Below are positions 16,863 through 24,075 of a stretch of DNA of 31,803 nucleotides, one piece after another. The first letter of the stretch is position 1, and each line of letters begins with the position of its first letter. A program made the position numbers and the translations under genes. The notes under the pieces are model-generated. The model worked only from the letters and a program-made list of their open reading frames with translations, had not been told where the DNA came from and made no database searches. Source of the DNA: Rikenellaceae bacterium (GTDB lineage Bacteria > Bacteroidota > Bacteroidia > Bacteroidales > UBA932); the NCBI GenBank assembly GCA_012800665.1, contig JAAZIW010000037.1, forward strand, positions 1-31,803, read 5' to 3'.

Positions 16863-16992
16863 ACTATATGAATAGAGGAAAAAGATATTTTCCTTCATTT
16901 CATCGAATTTTCGCCTAAACGTATCTATGATAAAATCTTCTAGAAGTACAATGGAAATAAATGCGAATCTACAGAAATTTAAAACTATCTGA

Positions 16993-17388
16993 CTACTTCT
17001 TTTGCAACTCCTCAAGGGCGAGTTTCATATTGGATATTATGGCTTCGGAGGTATAGGTGGCGCCGGAAACGGCATCGACTTCGGTTTTATAGGCTTTGGA
17101 GATGGTCTTGCCGAGCCATTTGTCTTTGAGGCCGTACATGACGCGATTAAGATAGCGCGGAGTCTCGTCGTTAGGCAGTACACGAATATCCGCTATTTTT
17201 CCTTTTATTACCACCACTTCCAACGGAACCGCCCCTCTGTAGCCTTCGATTGAGGCTCCGAGAACTTCGGTATTTACAATTAGCGAGTCGCCTGCCATGC
17301 GAACATGCTCGGAATTTACTTTCGGGTTCGTGCCGCAGCTCGAAAGCAATAAAACAGCAGCAGCGATGGTTATAAAGGACTTTCTCAT
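16993..17388 (-). CDS. FMN-binding domain lipoprotein (131 aa)
   Basis: Small extracytoplasmic flavoprotein of the FMN_bind family (related to RnfG and NqrC domains). A lipoprotein signal ends in LLSSC (Cys18). The rest is a single FMN_bind domain with the flavinylation motif DAVSGATYTS at about 105-114; the second threonine of the motif (Thr113) is the expected site of covalent FMN attachment by ApbE. Length is normal for stand-alone FMN_bind proteins. It probably passes electrons at the envelope, but no partner (Rnf, Nqr, ApbE or a reductase) is encoded nearby, so its pathway is unknown. It stands alone: about 420 bases separate it from the alpha-glucan operon downstream and 230 bases from the GH2 3' end upstream. 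No convincing own promoter was found. Confidence 0.87.
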   Translation of the reverse strand: MRKSFITIAAAVLLLSSCGTNPKVNSEHVRMAGDSLIVNTEVLGASIEGYRGAVPLEVVVIKGKIADIRVLPNDETPRYLNRVMYGLKDKWLGKTISKAYKTEVDAVSGATYTSEAIISNMKLALEELQKK

Positions 17389-17469
17389 ATTTATAGCTCT
17401 AACAAATCAAATGCCAGCACGGTAAAAAAGGGGAATAATTAAAAAATTTTCAAAATTTTTTTAAAAAAG

Positions 17470-17500
17470 TTTGGATATTAGAAAAATTGTTGTACCTTTG
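17470..17500 (+). promoter_or_regulatory. Strong Bacteroides-type promoter facing right
   Basis: A -33 TTTG (17470-17473) and a -7 TACCTTTG (17493-17500) are separated by exactly 19 bases, a full match to the Bacteroides housekeeping promoter TTTG-N19-TAnnTTTG. A-tracts and T-tracts just upstream (about 17441-17468) resemble an UP element, as found at strong constitutive promoters. The predicted start is near 17505. No protein gene lies downstream on this strand before the terminator at 17579-17617. Confidence 0.8.
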
Positions 17501-17504
17501 CATT

Positions 17505-17617
17505 GGGTTGAGTCAGCGATAGTTCTTATCCGTCAACCTATTGGTTATTAGTTTTAGTGTTATTAATTATGTGGTTAGATGAGTTGTTGCCTGAGAAGGT
17601 CACAGCTCATTTTTTTA
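17505..17617 (+). ncRNA. Candidate small RNA of about 110 nt, unknown family
   Basis: A transcript from the consensus promoter to the intrinsic terminator would be about 110 nt and has no credible coding frame. It would fold into a 5' stem (17504-17511 with 17533-17540, eight pairs including one G-U) that encloses a smaller GATA/TATC stem, then an unpaired U- and A-rich middle, then the terminator hairpin. Promoter, terminator and open middle are the usual build of a trans-acting bacterial small RNA. It does not show the 4.5S RNA core loop, tmRNA or tRNA features. Exact ends are estimates. Confidence 0.6.
17579..17617 (+). terminator. Intrinsic terminator of the candidate small RNA
   Basis: Arms 17579-17591 (ATGAGTTGTTGCC) and 17598-17610 (GGTCACAGCTCAT) pair at 12 of 13 positions, counting two G-U wobbles, around a TGAGAA loop. 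Seven T residues follow directly, then ATTT. The hairpin also lies just past the GH2 stop codon on the other strand, but there it lacks a U-tract, so it serves mainly the plus strand. Confidence 0.8.
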
Positions 17618-17619
17618 TT

Positions 17620-18573
17620 TTACTTTCGTGAGAAAATCAAACTGAAGGAATAATCCCGGTCTGCCCAAACGCTGCGGTCCGGCTCAGGTTTCGAGCCCCA
17701 GGAGTTATAGCCTCCCACTCCGGTCATAAAGCCATCTAAGCAAAGCTCCACATAGGGACGCAGCGGAACTTCGTTCACATGCCCCCAAATGCGGCTGCCA
17801 TCAGCTTCCCGCGGATCCAAATCTTCTATGCTGCAACGCAAGGCATTGAATTCGAAATCCTGAGGAGCGCTTATTCTCACAGGACCTATCTTCAACCATT
17901 CCACACCGGTATGATGGCCGCTTTCCTGCGGACGCACATAAGGATAAAGCTCCTCGCTTGCGCGCGATTCATAAATCCCTACCCAAGAAGAAGCGAAGCG
18001 GTCGGAATAATTCTCATGAGGTCCTCTTCCAAAATAGCTGAAGCGGTCGTATCTCGCTTTCATACGCGTGCGGAAGCCGATACGAGGAATATCCACATGC
18101 TTATCTCCCTTATGGAAGGAAGCATCTATCCTAAGGATGCCGCCGGCCATCAATTTATAAGATACATCCATGCTGCAACCTTCCGGCAGGCCATAGCTCA
18201 CTAAAACCGCTGCGCCATACTCATCTTGGGAGCAATCGACTTTCAATATCGAAAGGGAGTCTTTCCATGCGGCATAACGGCGTATAGGACCGCCATTCCC
18301 CCATTCATTGTCGTTGGGAGCACGCCAGAAGTTGGGCCTTAGGCCGAATTTCCTGTCAATAACATTTCTCCAACCGAGCCTGTATTGCTCGACAAAGCCG
18401 GTAGAAGTATTCACCACCACCTTGCCCCTGCATCCCCTAAGCACAATGCGCTCGCCTTTATGGGTAACTTTAACCTTATAGGCGACAGGGGGCAGCCTCG
18501 GGTTTAACGCCTTTCTGAAGAAGAATTTGGTCGGTGGCAATAGGATAGCCTTCCGGAAGAAGTTCATTCGCAC
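17620..18573 (-). CDS. GH2 beta-galactosidase-like protein, C-terminal part after a frameshift
   Basis: Carries the C-terminal domains of a LacZ-type GH2 enzyme, including the Bgal_small_N region with FWRAPNDNEWGNGG and the end region YFGRGPHENYSDR followed by RPQESGHHTGVEW. It contains no catalytic glutamate and cannot be active alone. True homologous sequence begins at about 18490 (PVAYKVKVTHKGERIV); the codons before that are the wrong frame of the upstream part, so the open-frame start at 18573 has no biological meaning. Removing one base from the G5 run at 18488-18492 joins this to the N-terminal part as a normal GH2 of about 996 residues. No other decay is visible, so the break is recent or a sequencing error. 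Confidence 0.85.
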   Translation of the reverse strand: MRMNFFRKAILLPPTKFFFRKALNPRLPPVAYKVKVTHKGERIVLRGCRGKVVVNTSTGFVEQYRLGWRNVIDRKFGLRPNFWRAPNDNEWGNGGPIRRYAAWKDSLSILKVDCSQDEYGAAVLVSYGLPEGCSMDVSYKLMAGGILRIDASFHKGDKHVDIPRIGFRTRMKARYDRFSYFGRGPHENYSDRFASSWVGIYESRASEELYPYVRPQESGHHTGVEWLKIGPVRISAPQDFEFNALRCSIEDLDPREADGSRIWGHVNEVPLRPYVELCLDGFMTGVGGYNSWGSKPEPDRSVWADRDYSFSLIFSRK

Positions 18574-20611
18574 TTAAAGTAAGAGTCTTGAAATTAATGT
18601 AATAGCTCTTTGTCGGATTCATCTCCGGAAGAACCACAGCAAAAAGTTCGGAACTTTGAGGAGCAGTGACAAGATGTGAAGAGCCATTCCCAATCACCTT
18701 GCCGTCCTCGGTAATCTCCCACTGCAGCTTATGGTCGAGAGGAATGAAATAATGGCGGTTGAATACCCTGAAGCCATCCTCTGCTTTGGTAACGCTCACT
18801 TCCTGATAAAAATGCTTTATCTCCCAGGAGCCCGGATGAACAGAAAGGTCCGGGTTAACCATGCCGTTGCAGCAGAAATTGCGGTCTTTCCACCAACCCT
18901 TGGGGTCTTTTTCCGGATCGCCATAGTCACCGCCATACTTCCAGAACTTTTTACCCTTAGCATCAACTGCGGCTATGCCCTGATCCATCCAGTCCCAAAC
19001 AAATCCTCCCTGCAGATTGGTGAATTTATAGAATTCATCCCACATATAATCGAAAGAGCCGTTGCTGTTGCCCATGGCATGCGAATATTCGCACAGCACT
19101 ACCGGTTTTTCAGACGGCAGAAGCCCCTGATTACGCAGCCAGGCGGCATCGGGGTACATGGGGTTCAAAAAGTCGGTATTGCGTCCGCCCTTTGCCCTTT
19201 CATACACCACAGGTCTGTTCTGACCATCCCGTTCAAAATCCTTGAGTATATCATAAGTCTTGTCGAAGTTAATGCCATCCCCGGCCTCATTGCCAAGCGA
19301 AAGTATATTCACGCAAGGATAATTGGCCGTGCGCATATACATATTCATAACGCGGTCGTGATGCTTTGCATACCAAGCAGGGTCTTTGGCAAGAGAGCGC
19401 TCGCCATAGCCCATGCCGTGGCTTTCGATATTGGCCTCGCTGTATACATAAAAGCCAAGACTGTCACAAAGTTCATAGAAAAAGCGCGGCTGCGGATAAT
19501 GGGCGGTGCGGATGGCGTTTATGCCGAGCTCCCTCATGCGCTTTAAATTATCCAGCATATAGTCGCGCGTTATATAATGACCGGTAAACTCGTGATGCTC
19601 GTGGATATTAACACCCTTAAACTTAACCGGCTGCCCGTTAAAATAAAACACATTGCCCTTTATCTCAAGCCTGCGGAAACCCACATTGAAACGGGTGTAT
19701 TCCTCCCCTATCTTAACAATAAGAGTATAGAGTTCGGGGCTTTCGGCGCTCCAATGGCGGACATTGGGAATTTTGAGTTTATCCACATCTGCAAGGCCTT
19801 CGGCAAGCACCGAGCCGTCTTTGTCGAGAAGTTTGTAATATGGTGTGAGAGAAGAAGATACCTTCAAGCTGAAAAGGCCGTCGGAAAGATTCTCATCCAG
19901 GGTGGAAACAATCTTTAAATCAACATCGTCCTTTATCTGCTCGGTCGATAAATAAACATCCCTTTCAATTCCGCTTACACGCCAAAAATCCTGACATTCG
20001 AGATAACTGCCGCTGCTCCAGCGATAGCATTTAAGCATCAGTTCGTTTTCGCCCTCTTTAAGGACATCGCTTATATCATAGCGGGCCAGATTCTTGCTGT
20101 CCTCGTTATAACCTATCTCTGAGCCGTTCAAATACACATAAACACCGGATTTTGCACCGCAAACATTTAGATAAACCGCTCTGCCCTTCCAAGCATCGGG
20201 TAGGGAGAAAGTCCTCTTGTAAAGGCCTACAGGGATTTCATCTGGTATATGAGGGGGTTGCGGGTCCTCCGTATTGAATTCATATGGATGATTTACATAA
20301 ACAGGGATACCGAAGCCTTGGAATTCCCAATTGCCAGGCACCTTTATGCTGCTCCATTCCACCGCATCGAGAGTCTTTTCCGAATCGGCATACTTAAAAT
20401 CCCATATGCCATTCAAACTCACATAAAAGGGGCTTTGCTCAAATGTCTTTGTAAGCGCTTCCTGCTCGGTCGTATAGAAAATAAGCTCCGTGCGCCATGT
20501 GGAGGCGTTTACCTTGGTGGCATTCACATCCCTGTGAAAAGGAAGCTCCTGAGCAAGGGCCAAAGTGCAAACAGCAGCAAGGCCGAGGGTGGAAAGAAGT
20601 TTATTAAACAT
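18476..20611 (-). CDS. GH2 beta-galactosidase-like enzyme, N-terminal and catalytic part (frameshifted)
   Basis: LacZ-type GH2 with a signal peptide (MFNKLLSTLG to TLALAQ), so periplasmic. The ATG at 20611 is preferred to the open frame that runs 22 codons further into GH97, because the signal peptide starts there. It has the sugar-binding domain (about 60-220), an immunoglobulin-like domain (220-325) and the catalytic barrel, with acid/base Glu442 in SLGNEAG and nucleophile Glu508 in CEYSHAMGNS. The frame breaks near residue 704 and ends in wrong-frame residues (CRL, stop at 18476). The rest of the enzyme is encoded at 17620 to about 18490. If the break is real, the product lacks the C-terminal domains that GH2 beta-galactosidases usually need. 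It follows GH97 by 28 bases. Confidence 0.88.
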   Translation of the reverse strand: MFNKLLSTLGLAAVCTLALAQELPFHRDVNATKVNASTWRTELIFYTTEQEALTKTFEQSPFYVSLNGIWDFKYADSEKTLDAVEWSSIKVPGNWEFQGFGIPVYVNHPYEFNTEDPQPPHIPDEIPVGLYKRTFSLPDAWKGRAVYLNVCGAKSGVYVYLNGSEIGYNEDSKNLARYDISDVLKEGENELMLKCYRWSSGSYLECQDFWRVSGIERDVYLSTEQIKDDVDLKIVSTLDENLSDGLFSLKVSSSLTPYYKLLDKDGSVLAEGLADVDKLKIPNVRHWSAESPELYTLIVKIGEEYTRFNVGFRRLEIKGNVFYFNGQPVKFKGVNIHEHHEFTGHYITRDYMLDNLKRMRELGINAIRTAHYPQPRFFYELCDSLGFYVYSEANIESHGMGYGERSLAKDPAWYAKHHDRVMNMYMRTANYPCVNILSLGNEAGDGINFDKTYDILKDFERDGQNRPVVYERAKGGRNTDFLNPMYPDAAWLRNQGLLPSEKPVVLCEYSHAMGNSNGSFDYMWDEFYKFTNLQGGFVWDWMDQGIAAVDAKGKKFWKYGGDYGDPEKDPKGWWKDRNFCCNGMVNPDLSVHPGSWEIKHFYQEVSVTKAEDGFRVFNRHYFIPLDHKLQWEITEDGKVIGNGSSHLVTAPQSSELFAVVLPEMNPTKSYYINFKTLTLSANELLPEGYPIATDQILLQKGVKPEAAPCRL
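18488..18492. other. Five-base homopolymer with probable one-base insertion (GH2 frameshift)
   Basis: Coding strand reads GCTGCCCCCTGTCGCC. With five C residues the frame gives EAAPCRL and stop; with four it gives EAAPVAYKVK and runs on to the GH2 end without further stops. The change is therefore a single added base in this run. Sequencing or assembly error, slippage-based switching and true gene loss all remain possible. Confidence 0.85.
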
Positions 20612-20639
20612 GTGCTTGGGTTTTATAAGAGTTTTAGTT

Positions 20640-22880
20640 TTATTTAAGGGAGATTGCAAAACCACCGCTTCTGGCAAGATGCATTTCGAGCCTGTCGGTA
20701 GAGCTCACCTGAAGGGTCCTGATGCTGTAGCCGGGATTGAAAGAAGGAGACTCCGCTATTCCATCGGCATCGGGAGCATCCTCATAAATGGTTGCTGTAT
20801 AAACCCTTCCGGGCTCAAGGAAACTTAAATCAAAGCTTAAGTCACGGGCATTTTCATCGGTAACGCCGCCCACAAACCATTCGTGACCATCAAGGGCAAG
20901 ATTCGCCTTGCACTTAGCTCCGGGCTTGGCCTGACGGGCAATCACAAGATAATCGCCGGGCTCGGCCAAAAGATATTCGCTCCTCTGCCAGTCCACCGCC
21001 ACATCTTTTATAAATTGAAAAGCATCCATATGAGCCTCGTAATGCTCCGGCAGGTCGGCTGCCATCTGAAGCGGAGAATACATGGTAACATAGAGAGCAA
21101 GCTGCTTACCTATGGTGGAAGATATTACACTCGAATCGCTTGGATTGAGTTTGCACATATTCATTTCAAAAATACCGGGTGTATAGTCCATGGGGCCTCC
21201 TTGAAGCCTTGTGAAAGGCAGGATGGTTACATGATTCGGGAGTATGCCGCTGCGGAATTCTGTTCCGCGAGCCGACTCGTTGCCTATCATATTGGGCCAG
21301 GTGCGGCAAAGGCCGCTGGGACGCACCGCCTCATGGGCGTTCACCATAATGCGGTGTTTGGCCGCTTCGGTAATGGCATAGAGGTAATGATTTATCATGA
21401 ACTGGCTGTAGTGATGTTCGCCTTCCGGCAGAATATCCCCCACATAACCGCTTTTTACTGTATCGTAGCCGTATTTGTTCATGAGTTCATAAGCCGCCTT
21501 CATATGACGCTCGTAATTGATTGCAGATGAAGAGCTTTCGTGATGCATGACAAGCTTGATGCCCTTGCTTTGGGCATAAGCGTTAAGTCCCGGCAGGTCG
21601 AAATCGGGATAAGGCGTAACAAAGTCGAAAACATAAAACTTCTGGCAACCGAACCAATCCTCCCAGCCTTCATTCCAACCCTCTACAAGCAGGGCATCAA
21701 AGCCATGTGCAGAGGCGAAATCGATATATCGTTTTACATTGACAGTGGTTGCGCCATGCCTGCCGTGAGGCTTTGCGGTGCTGTAATCGGTTTTACCAAG
21801 CTGAATGGAAGAAAAATCATCGGTATAGCTCCAAGAACTCTTACCTGTTATCATCTCCCACCATACGCCCATGTATTTAACCGGATGCACCCATTCTTTG
21901 GCGTCCGGAATAGCGCAGGGCTCATTAAGATTGAGGATGAGCCTGGATGCCAATATTTCGCGGGCATCATCTGTTACCATTACGGTACGCCAGGGGCTGG
22001 TGCAGGGAGCCTGCATGCGACCCTTCCAACCTTCGGCGTCAGGAGTAAGCCAGCTTACGAAAGTGCGGGTTTTAGGCTCATAATTAAGGCTCATTGCGGG
22101 ATAATCCACCACCGCCGCCTCATGGATATTGATGTAAAGGCCGTCATCGCTTTTCATCTGCAAGGCAGTCTGCACTCCCGTGGGTGAAAAAACTTGTTGA
22201 GAAGCATTGTAATCAACTATTTGGCTCATGCTGGACTTTATCTCGGAAAGGCGGGTGACCGCATAGCTGTATTCCTGGGTATCATAGTCGCCCGGAATCC
22301 AGCAAGCAGTATGGTCGCCGGCAACGCGGAATTGCGTAAGCTCTTCTTTTATAACGAAGTAAGTAAGGTTTTGCCCCTGCTCGGGAAATTCGTAACGGAA
22401 GCCGAGACCATCATCATAAAGACGGAAACGCACTACCATAGTATATTCCTTATCCTCTTCGGCGCCCGGCTTACAGAGCTTTACTGCAAGTTCGTTATAA
22501 TGATTGCGTATGTTGCTTTCCTCTCCCCAAACGGGCTCCCAAGTTTCATCCTTAGAGTCCGTAGTCGTGCTTTTCAAAGAAAACCCGCTATGGAAATCCA
22601 CCTCTCCCTCGTAATCTTTTTCTTCCCAATTGGAGAAGTATCTGGTTCCCCTTTTGCCGCGAAGTTCGTAGCCGAGGCTGCTGGGCAGCACCACCGGCTT
22701 GTCGCCGAAGTCGAGACTGTAGGTGGGAGTGCCGTCTTTGGTAAGACCGAAACTAAGAGTGAGATTGCCGTCCGGACTCTTAAGGGTTTGGATTTCAGAT
22801 AATTGCTGTTCTTTCGGGCCCCCTGCGCAGGAGGCGGCTGCAACAAGCAGAAAAGCTAGCGCTAAACGTTTGATTTTCAT
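20640..22880 (-). CDS. Second GH97 SusB-like inverting alpha-glucosidase lipoprotein (746 aa)
   Basis: Close relative of the GH97 at 11896-14082. The signal peptide ends in AAASC (Cys18), predicting a lipoprotein. The inverting-type catalytic glutamates are Glu448 in LVMHHE, Glu517 in VNAHE and Glu541 in RGTE, with the same 69 and 24 residue spacing as SusB, so alpha-glucosidase activity is expected. The open frame extends 29 codons upstream into the dehydrogenase, but the ATG at 22880 is chosen: it starts the signal peptide and forms an ATGA overlap with the dehydrogenase stop, a sign of coupled translation. GH2 follows. Unlike the first copy, it has no SusC/SusD next to it; its partner glycan is unclear. 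Confidence 0.92.
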   Translation of the reverse strand: MKIKRLALAFLLVAAASCAGGPKEQQLSEIQTLKSPDGNLTLSFGLTKDGTPTYSLDFGDKPVVLPSSLGYELRGKRGTRYFSNWEEKDYEGEVDFHSGFSLKSTTTDSKDETWEPVWGEESNIRNHYNELAVKLCKPGAEEDKEYTMVVRFRLYDDGLGFRYEFPEQGQNLTYFVIKEELTQFRVAGDHTACWIPGDYDTQEYSYAVTRLSEIKSSMSQIVDYNASQQVFSPTGVQTALQMKSDDGLYINIHEAAVVDYPAMSLNYEPKTRTFVSWLTPDAEGWKGRMQAPCTSPWRTVMVTDDAREILASRLILNLNEPCAIPDAKEWVHPVKYMGVWWEMITGKSSWSYTDDFSSIQLGKTDYSTAKPHGRHGATTVNVKRYIDFASAHGFDALLVEGWNEGWEDWFGCQKFYVFDFVTPYPDFDLPGLNAYAQSKGIKLVMHHESSSSAINYERHMKAAYELMNKYGYDTVKSGYVGDILPEGEHHYSQFMINHYLYAITEAAKHRIMVNAHEAVRPSGLCRTWPNMIGNESARGTEFRSGILPNHVTILPFTRLQGGPMDYTPGIFEMNMCKLNPSDSSVISSTIGKQLALYVTMYSPLQMAADLPEHYEAHMDAFQFIKDVAVDWQRSEYLLAEPGDYLVIARQAKPGAKCKANLALDGHEWFVGGVTDENARDLSFDLSFLEPGRVYTATIYEDAPDADGIAESPSFNPGYSIRTLQVSSTDRLEMHLARSGGFAISLK

Positions 22881-24037
22881 ATGTTTGATAGATGATAAAT
22901 TGTCAACATGTCGGAGTATTCGATAGGCTTGAAGCTTCCCACGCTGATGGTTCCGCCTCTTGAGCAACGCTCTGCCATAAGTACTATTTCTTCCTGCGTG
23001 GCTTTGCGCCCTATCAATTCGGGTATGCTTGTAGGCATGCCTATGCGCTTAAAGAATGCGCGCATGGCGTCTATCCCCTCTTCAGCGGTATCAACCTCCA
23101 TAACATCTTTGGCAAAAGACAAGAAGCGGGAAGGATTTTCGCTCATTACATATTTTGCCCAATGGCACCAAAGCGTGGCAAGACTGGCTCCGTGCGCTGC
23201 ATCAAAAAGACTGCTGAGTTCGTGCCCTAATCTGTGTGTGGCGAAGTCAGAGCGCACGCCGCAGCCGGTAAGGCCGTTGTGAGATAGACTCCCCGCCCAC
23301 ATGATGGAAGCTCTTAAATCATAGTTATCGGGGTCTTCAAGCAGTTTTTCACCCGTTATTCTGACATCTTTTATAAGAGCTGAGCAAAGAGCATCTGTAA
23401 TGGACATGGGGCTGTCAGGGGTGAAATATCGCTCGATGCTGTGCATCATTATGTCAGTTATACCGCAAGCGCTTTGATATGCAGGTAGGGAGAAAGTGCG
23501 TTCAGGATTCATCACCGCAAATTTGCAACGGCAGAAATCACTGTTGCAGCCCCTCTTTTGACCTTTTTCTGCGTTTGTAATCACGCAGCTGTCACTCATT
23601 TCGCTGCCGCTGGCAGGTATGGTCAGCACCACCCCTACAGGAGCCGCACCCGCCGGCTTTGCCTTGCCGTCGAAAAAATCCCACACATCTCCATTATATT
23701 CAAGCCCATAAGCGATAGCCTTCGCCGAATCGATTACGCTGCCTCCGCCTACTGCCAGAATAAAGTCCACTCCTGATGCCTTGCATAAATCTATTCCTTC
23801 ATACACAAGGCTTAAATGAGGATTTGGCACTACTCCTCCAAGCTCCACATAGGGAATGAAGGCATCTTCCAGCTTCTTCCTTATCTCAGGAATCAGCCCG
23901 CTTTTTATAGCGCTGCCGCCTCCATAATGAATCAGCACCTTGCCGGCGTTATATTTTTTTAATAAAGGGATTATCTGCTCTTCGCTGTCACGGCCGAAAA
24001 CGACCTCTGTGGGAGTATAATAGACAAAGTCTTTCAT
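22877..24037 (-). CDS. Iron-containing alcohol dehydrogenase, YqhD/butanol-dehydrogenase-like (386 aa)
   Basis: Cytoplasmic group III alcohol dehydrogenase that reduces aldehydes with NAD(P)H. The nucleotide-binding loop is AVGGGSVID (about 95-103), followed by the conserved TIPASGSEMS (about 139-148). Metal ligands match the family: Asp195 and His199 in GITDIMMHSIERYF, His268 in ATHRLGHE and His282 in DAAHGASLA. Length is normal. Unusual for the family is a cysteine group CNSDFCRC (Cys164, Cys169, Cys171). It is the first gene of a set with GH97 and GH2, and its stop codon overlaps the GH97 start. The physiological aldehyde is not evident; removal of toxic or fermentation aldehydes is a guess. 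A -7 element lies just before the ATG. Confidence 0.92.
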   Translation of the reverse strand: MKDFVYYTPTEVVFGRDSEEQIIPLLKKYNAGKVLIHYGGGSAIKSGLIPEIRKKLEDAFIPYVELGGVVPNPHLSLVYEGIDLCKASGVDFILAVGGGSVIDSAKAIAYGLEYNGDVWDFFDGKAKPAGAAPVGVVLTIPASGSEMSDSCVITNAEKGQKRGCNSDFCRCKFAVMNPERTFSLPAYQSACGITDIMMHSIERYFTPDSPMSITDALCSALIKDVRITGEKLLEDPDNYDLRASIMWAGSLSHNGLTGCGVRSDFATHRLGHELSSLFDAAHGASLATLWCHWAKYVMSENPSRFLSFAKDVMEVDTAEEGIDAMRAFFKRIGMPTSIPELIGRKATQEEIVLMAERCSRGGTISVGSFKPIEYSDMLTIYHLSNI

Positions 24038-24043
24038 ATTCTA

Positions 24044-24051
24044 CAAATATA
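24044..24051 (-). promoter_or_regulatory. -7 element for the dehydrogenase-GH97-GH2 genes
   Basis: The minus strand reads TATATTTG, matching TAnnTTTG, only 6 bases upstream of the dehydrogenase ATG at 24037. Transcription would start at or next to the ATG, giving an almost leaderless mRNA. No TTTG -33 element is seen at the normal distance, so the match is suggestive only. Confidence 0.45.
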
Positions 24052-24063
24052 AGTAAAAATTCA

Positions 24064-24071
24064 TAACTTTG
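24064..24071 (+). promoter_or_regulatory. -7 element for the GH125 gene
   Basis: The plus strand reads TAACTTTG, matching TAnnTTTG, 4 bases before the GH125 ATG at 24076. The message would start at or inside the ATGATG pair, so a leaderless mRNA is expected if this promoter is used. It overlaps the control region of the divergent dehydrogenase gene; no clear -33 element is present. Confidence 0.45.
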
Positions 24072-24075
24072 TCTT

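Larger units (their letters stand above)
16537..16992. other. AT-rich intergenic control region
   Basis: No gene could be supported here on either strand; only very short reading frames occur. The stretch is strongly AT-rich. Reading from the GH31 start outward it holds a minus-strand -7 element (16567-16574), an operator-like inverted repeat (16610-16632), a bulged inverted repeat (16711-16739, arms built from GTAG and ATTTTT), a long inverted repeat (16820-16862) and a second possible minus-strand -7 match, TAGTTTTG (16859-16866). It separates the 3' end of the FMN-binding gene from the alpha-glucan operon and must hold the operon's control signals. Confidence 0.7.

Noticed and set aside
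16876..16894. AGGAAAA/TTTTCCT hairpin as a terminator
   Set aside because: The stem is short and AT-rich and neither strand has a T-tract after it.
17389..17470. Minus-strand promoter for the FMN-binding gene
   Set aside because: The best candidate (TTGATTTG) breaks the TAnnTTTG consensus and has no TTTG at a proper distance.
17569..17631. 20-residue frame starting with ATG inside the candidate small RNA
   Set aside because: It reads through the terminator hairpin and T-tract, so the transcript would end before its stop codon; no ribosome site is evident.
18731..19546. 271-codon plus-strand open frame opposite GH2
   Set aside because: It lies wholly antisense to conserved GH2 sequence, has no recognisable domain, and long antisense frames are expected in GC-richer genes.
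21540..22802. Two plus-strand open frames (215 and 202 codons) opposite the second GH97
   Set aside because: They lie antisense to a well-conserved enzyme and have no domain or signal of their own.
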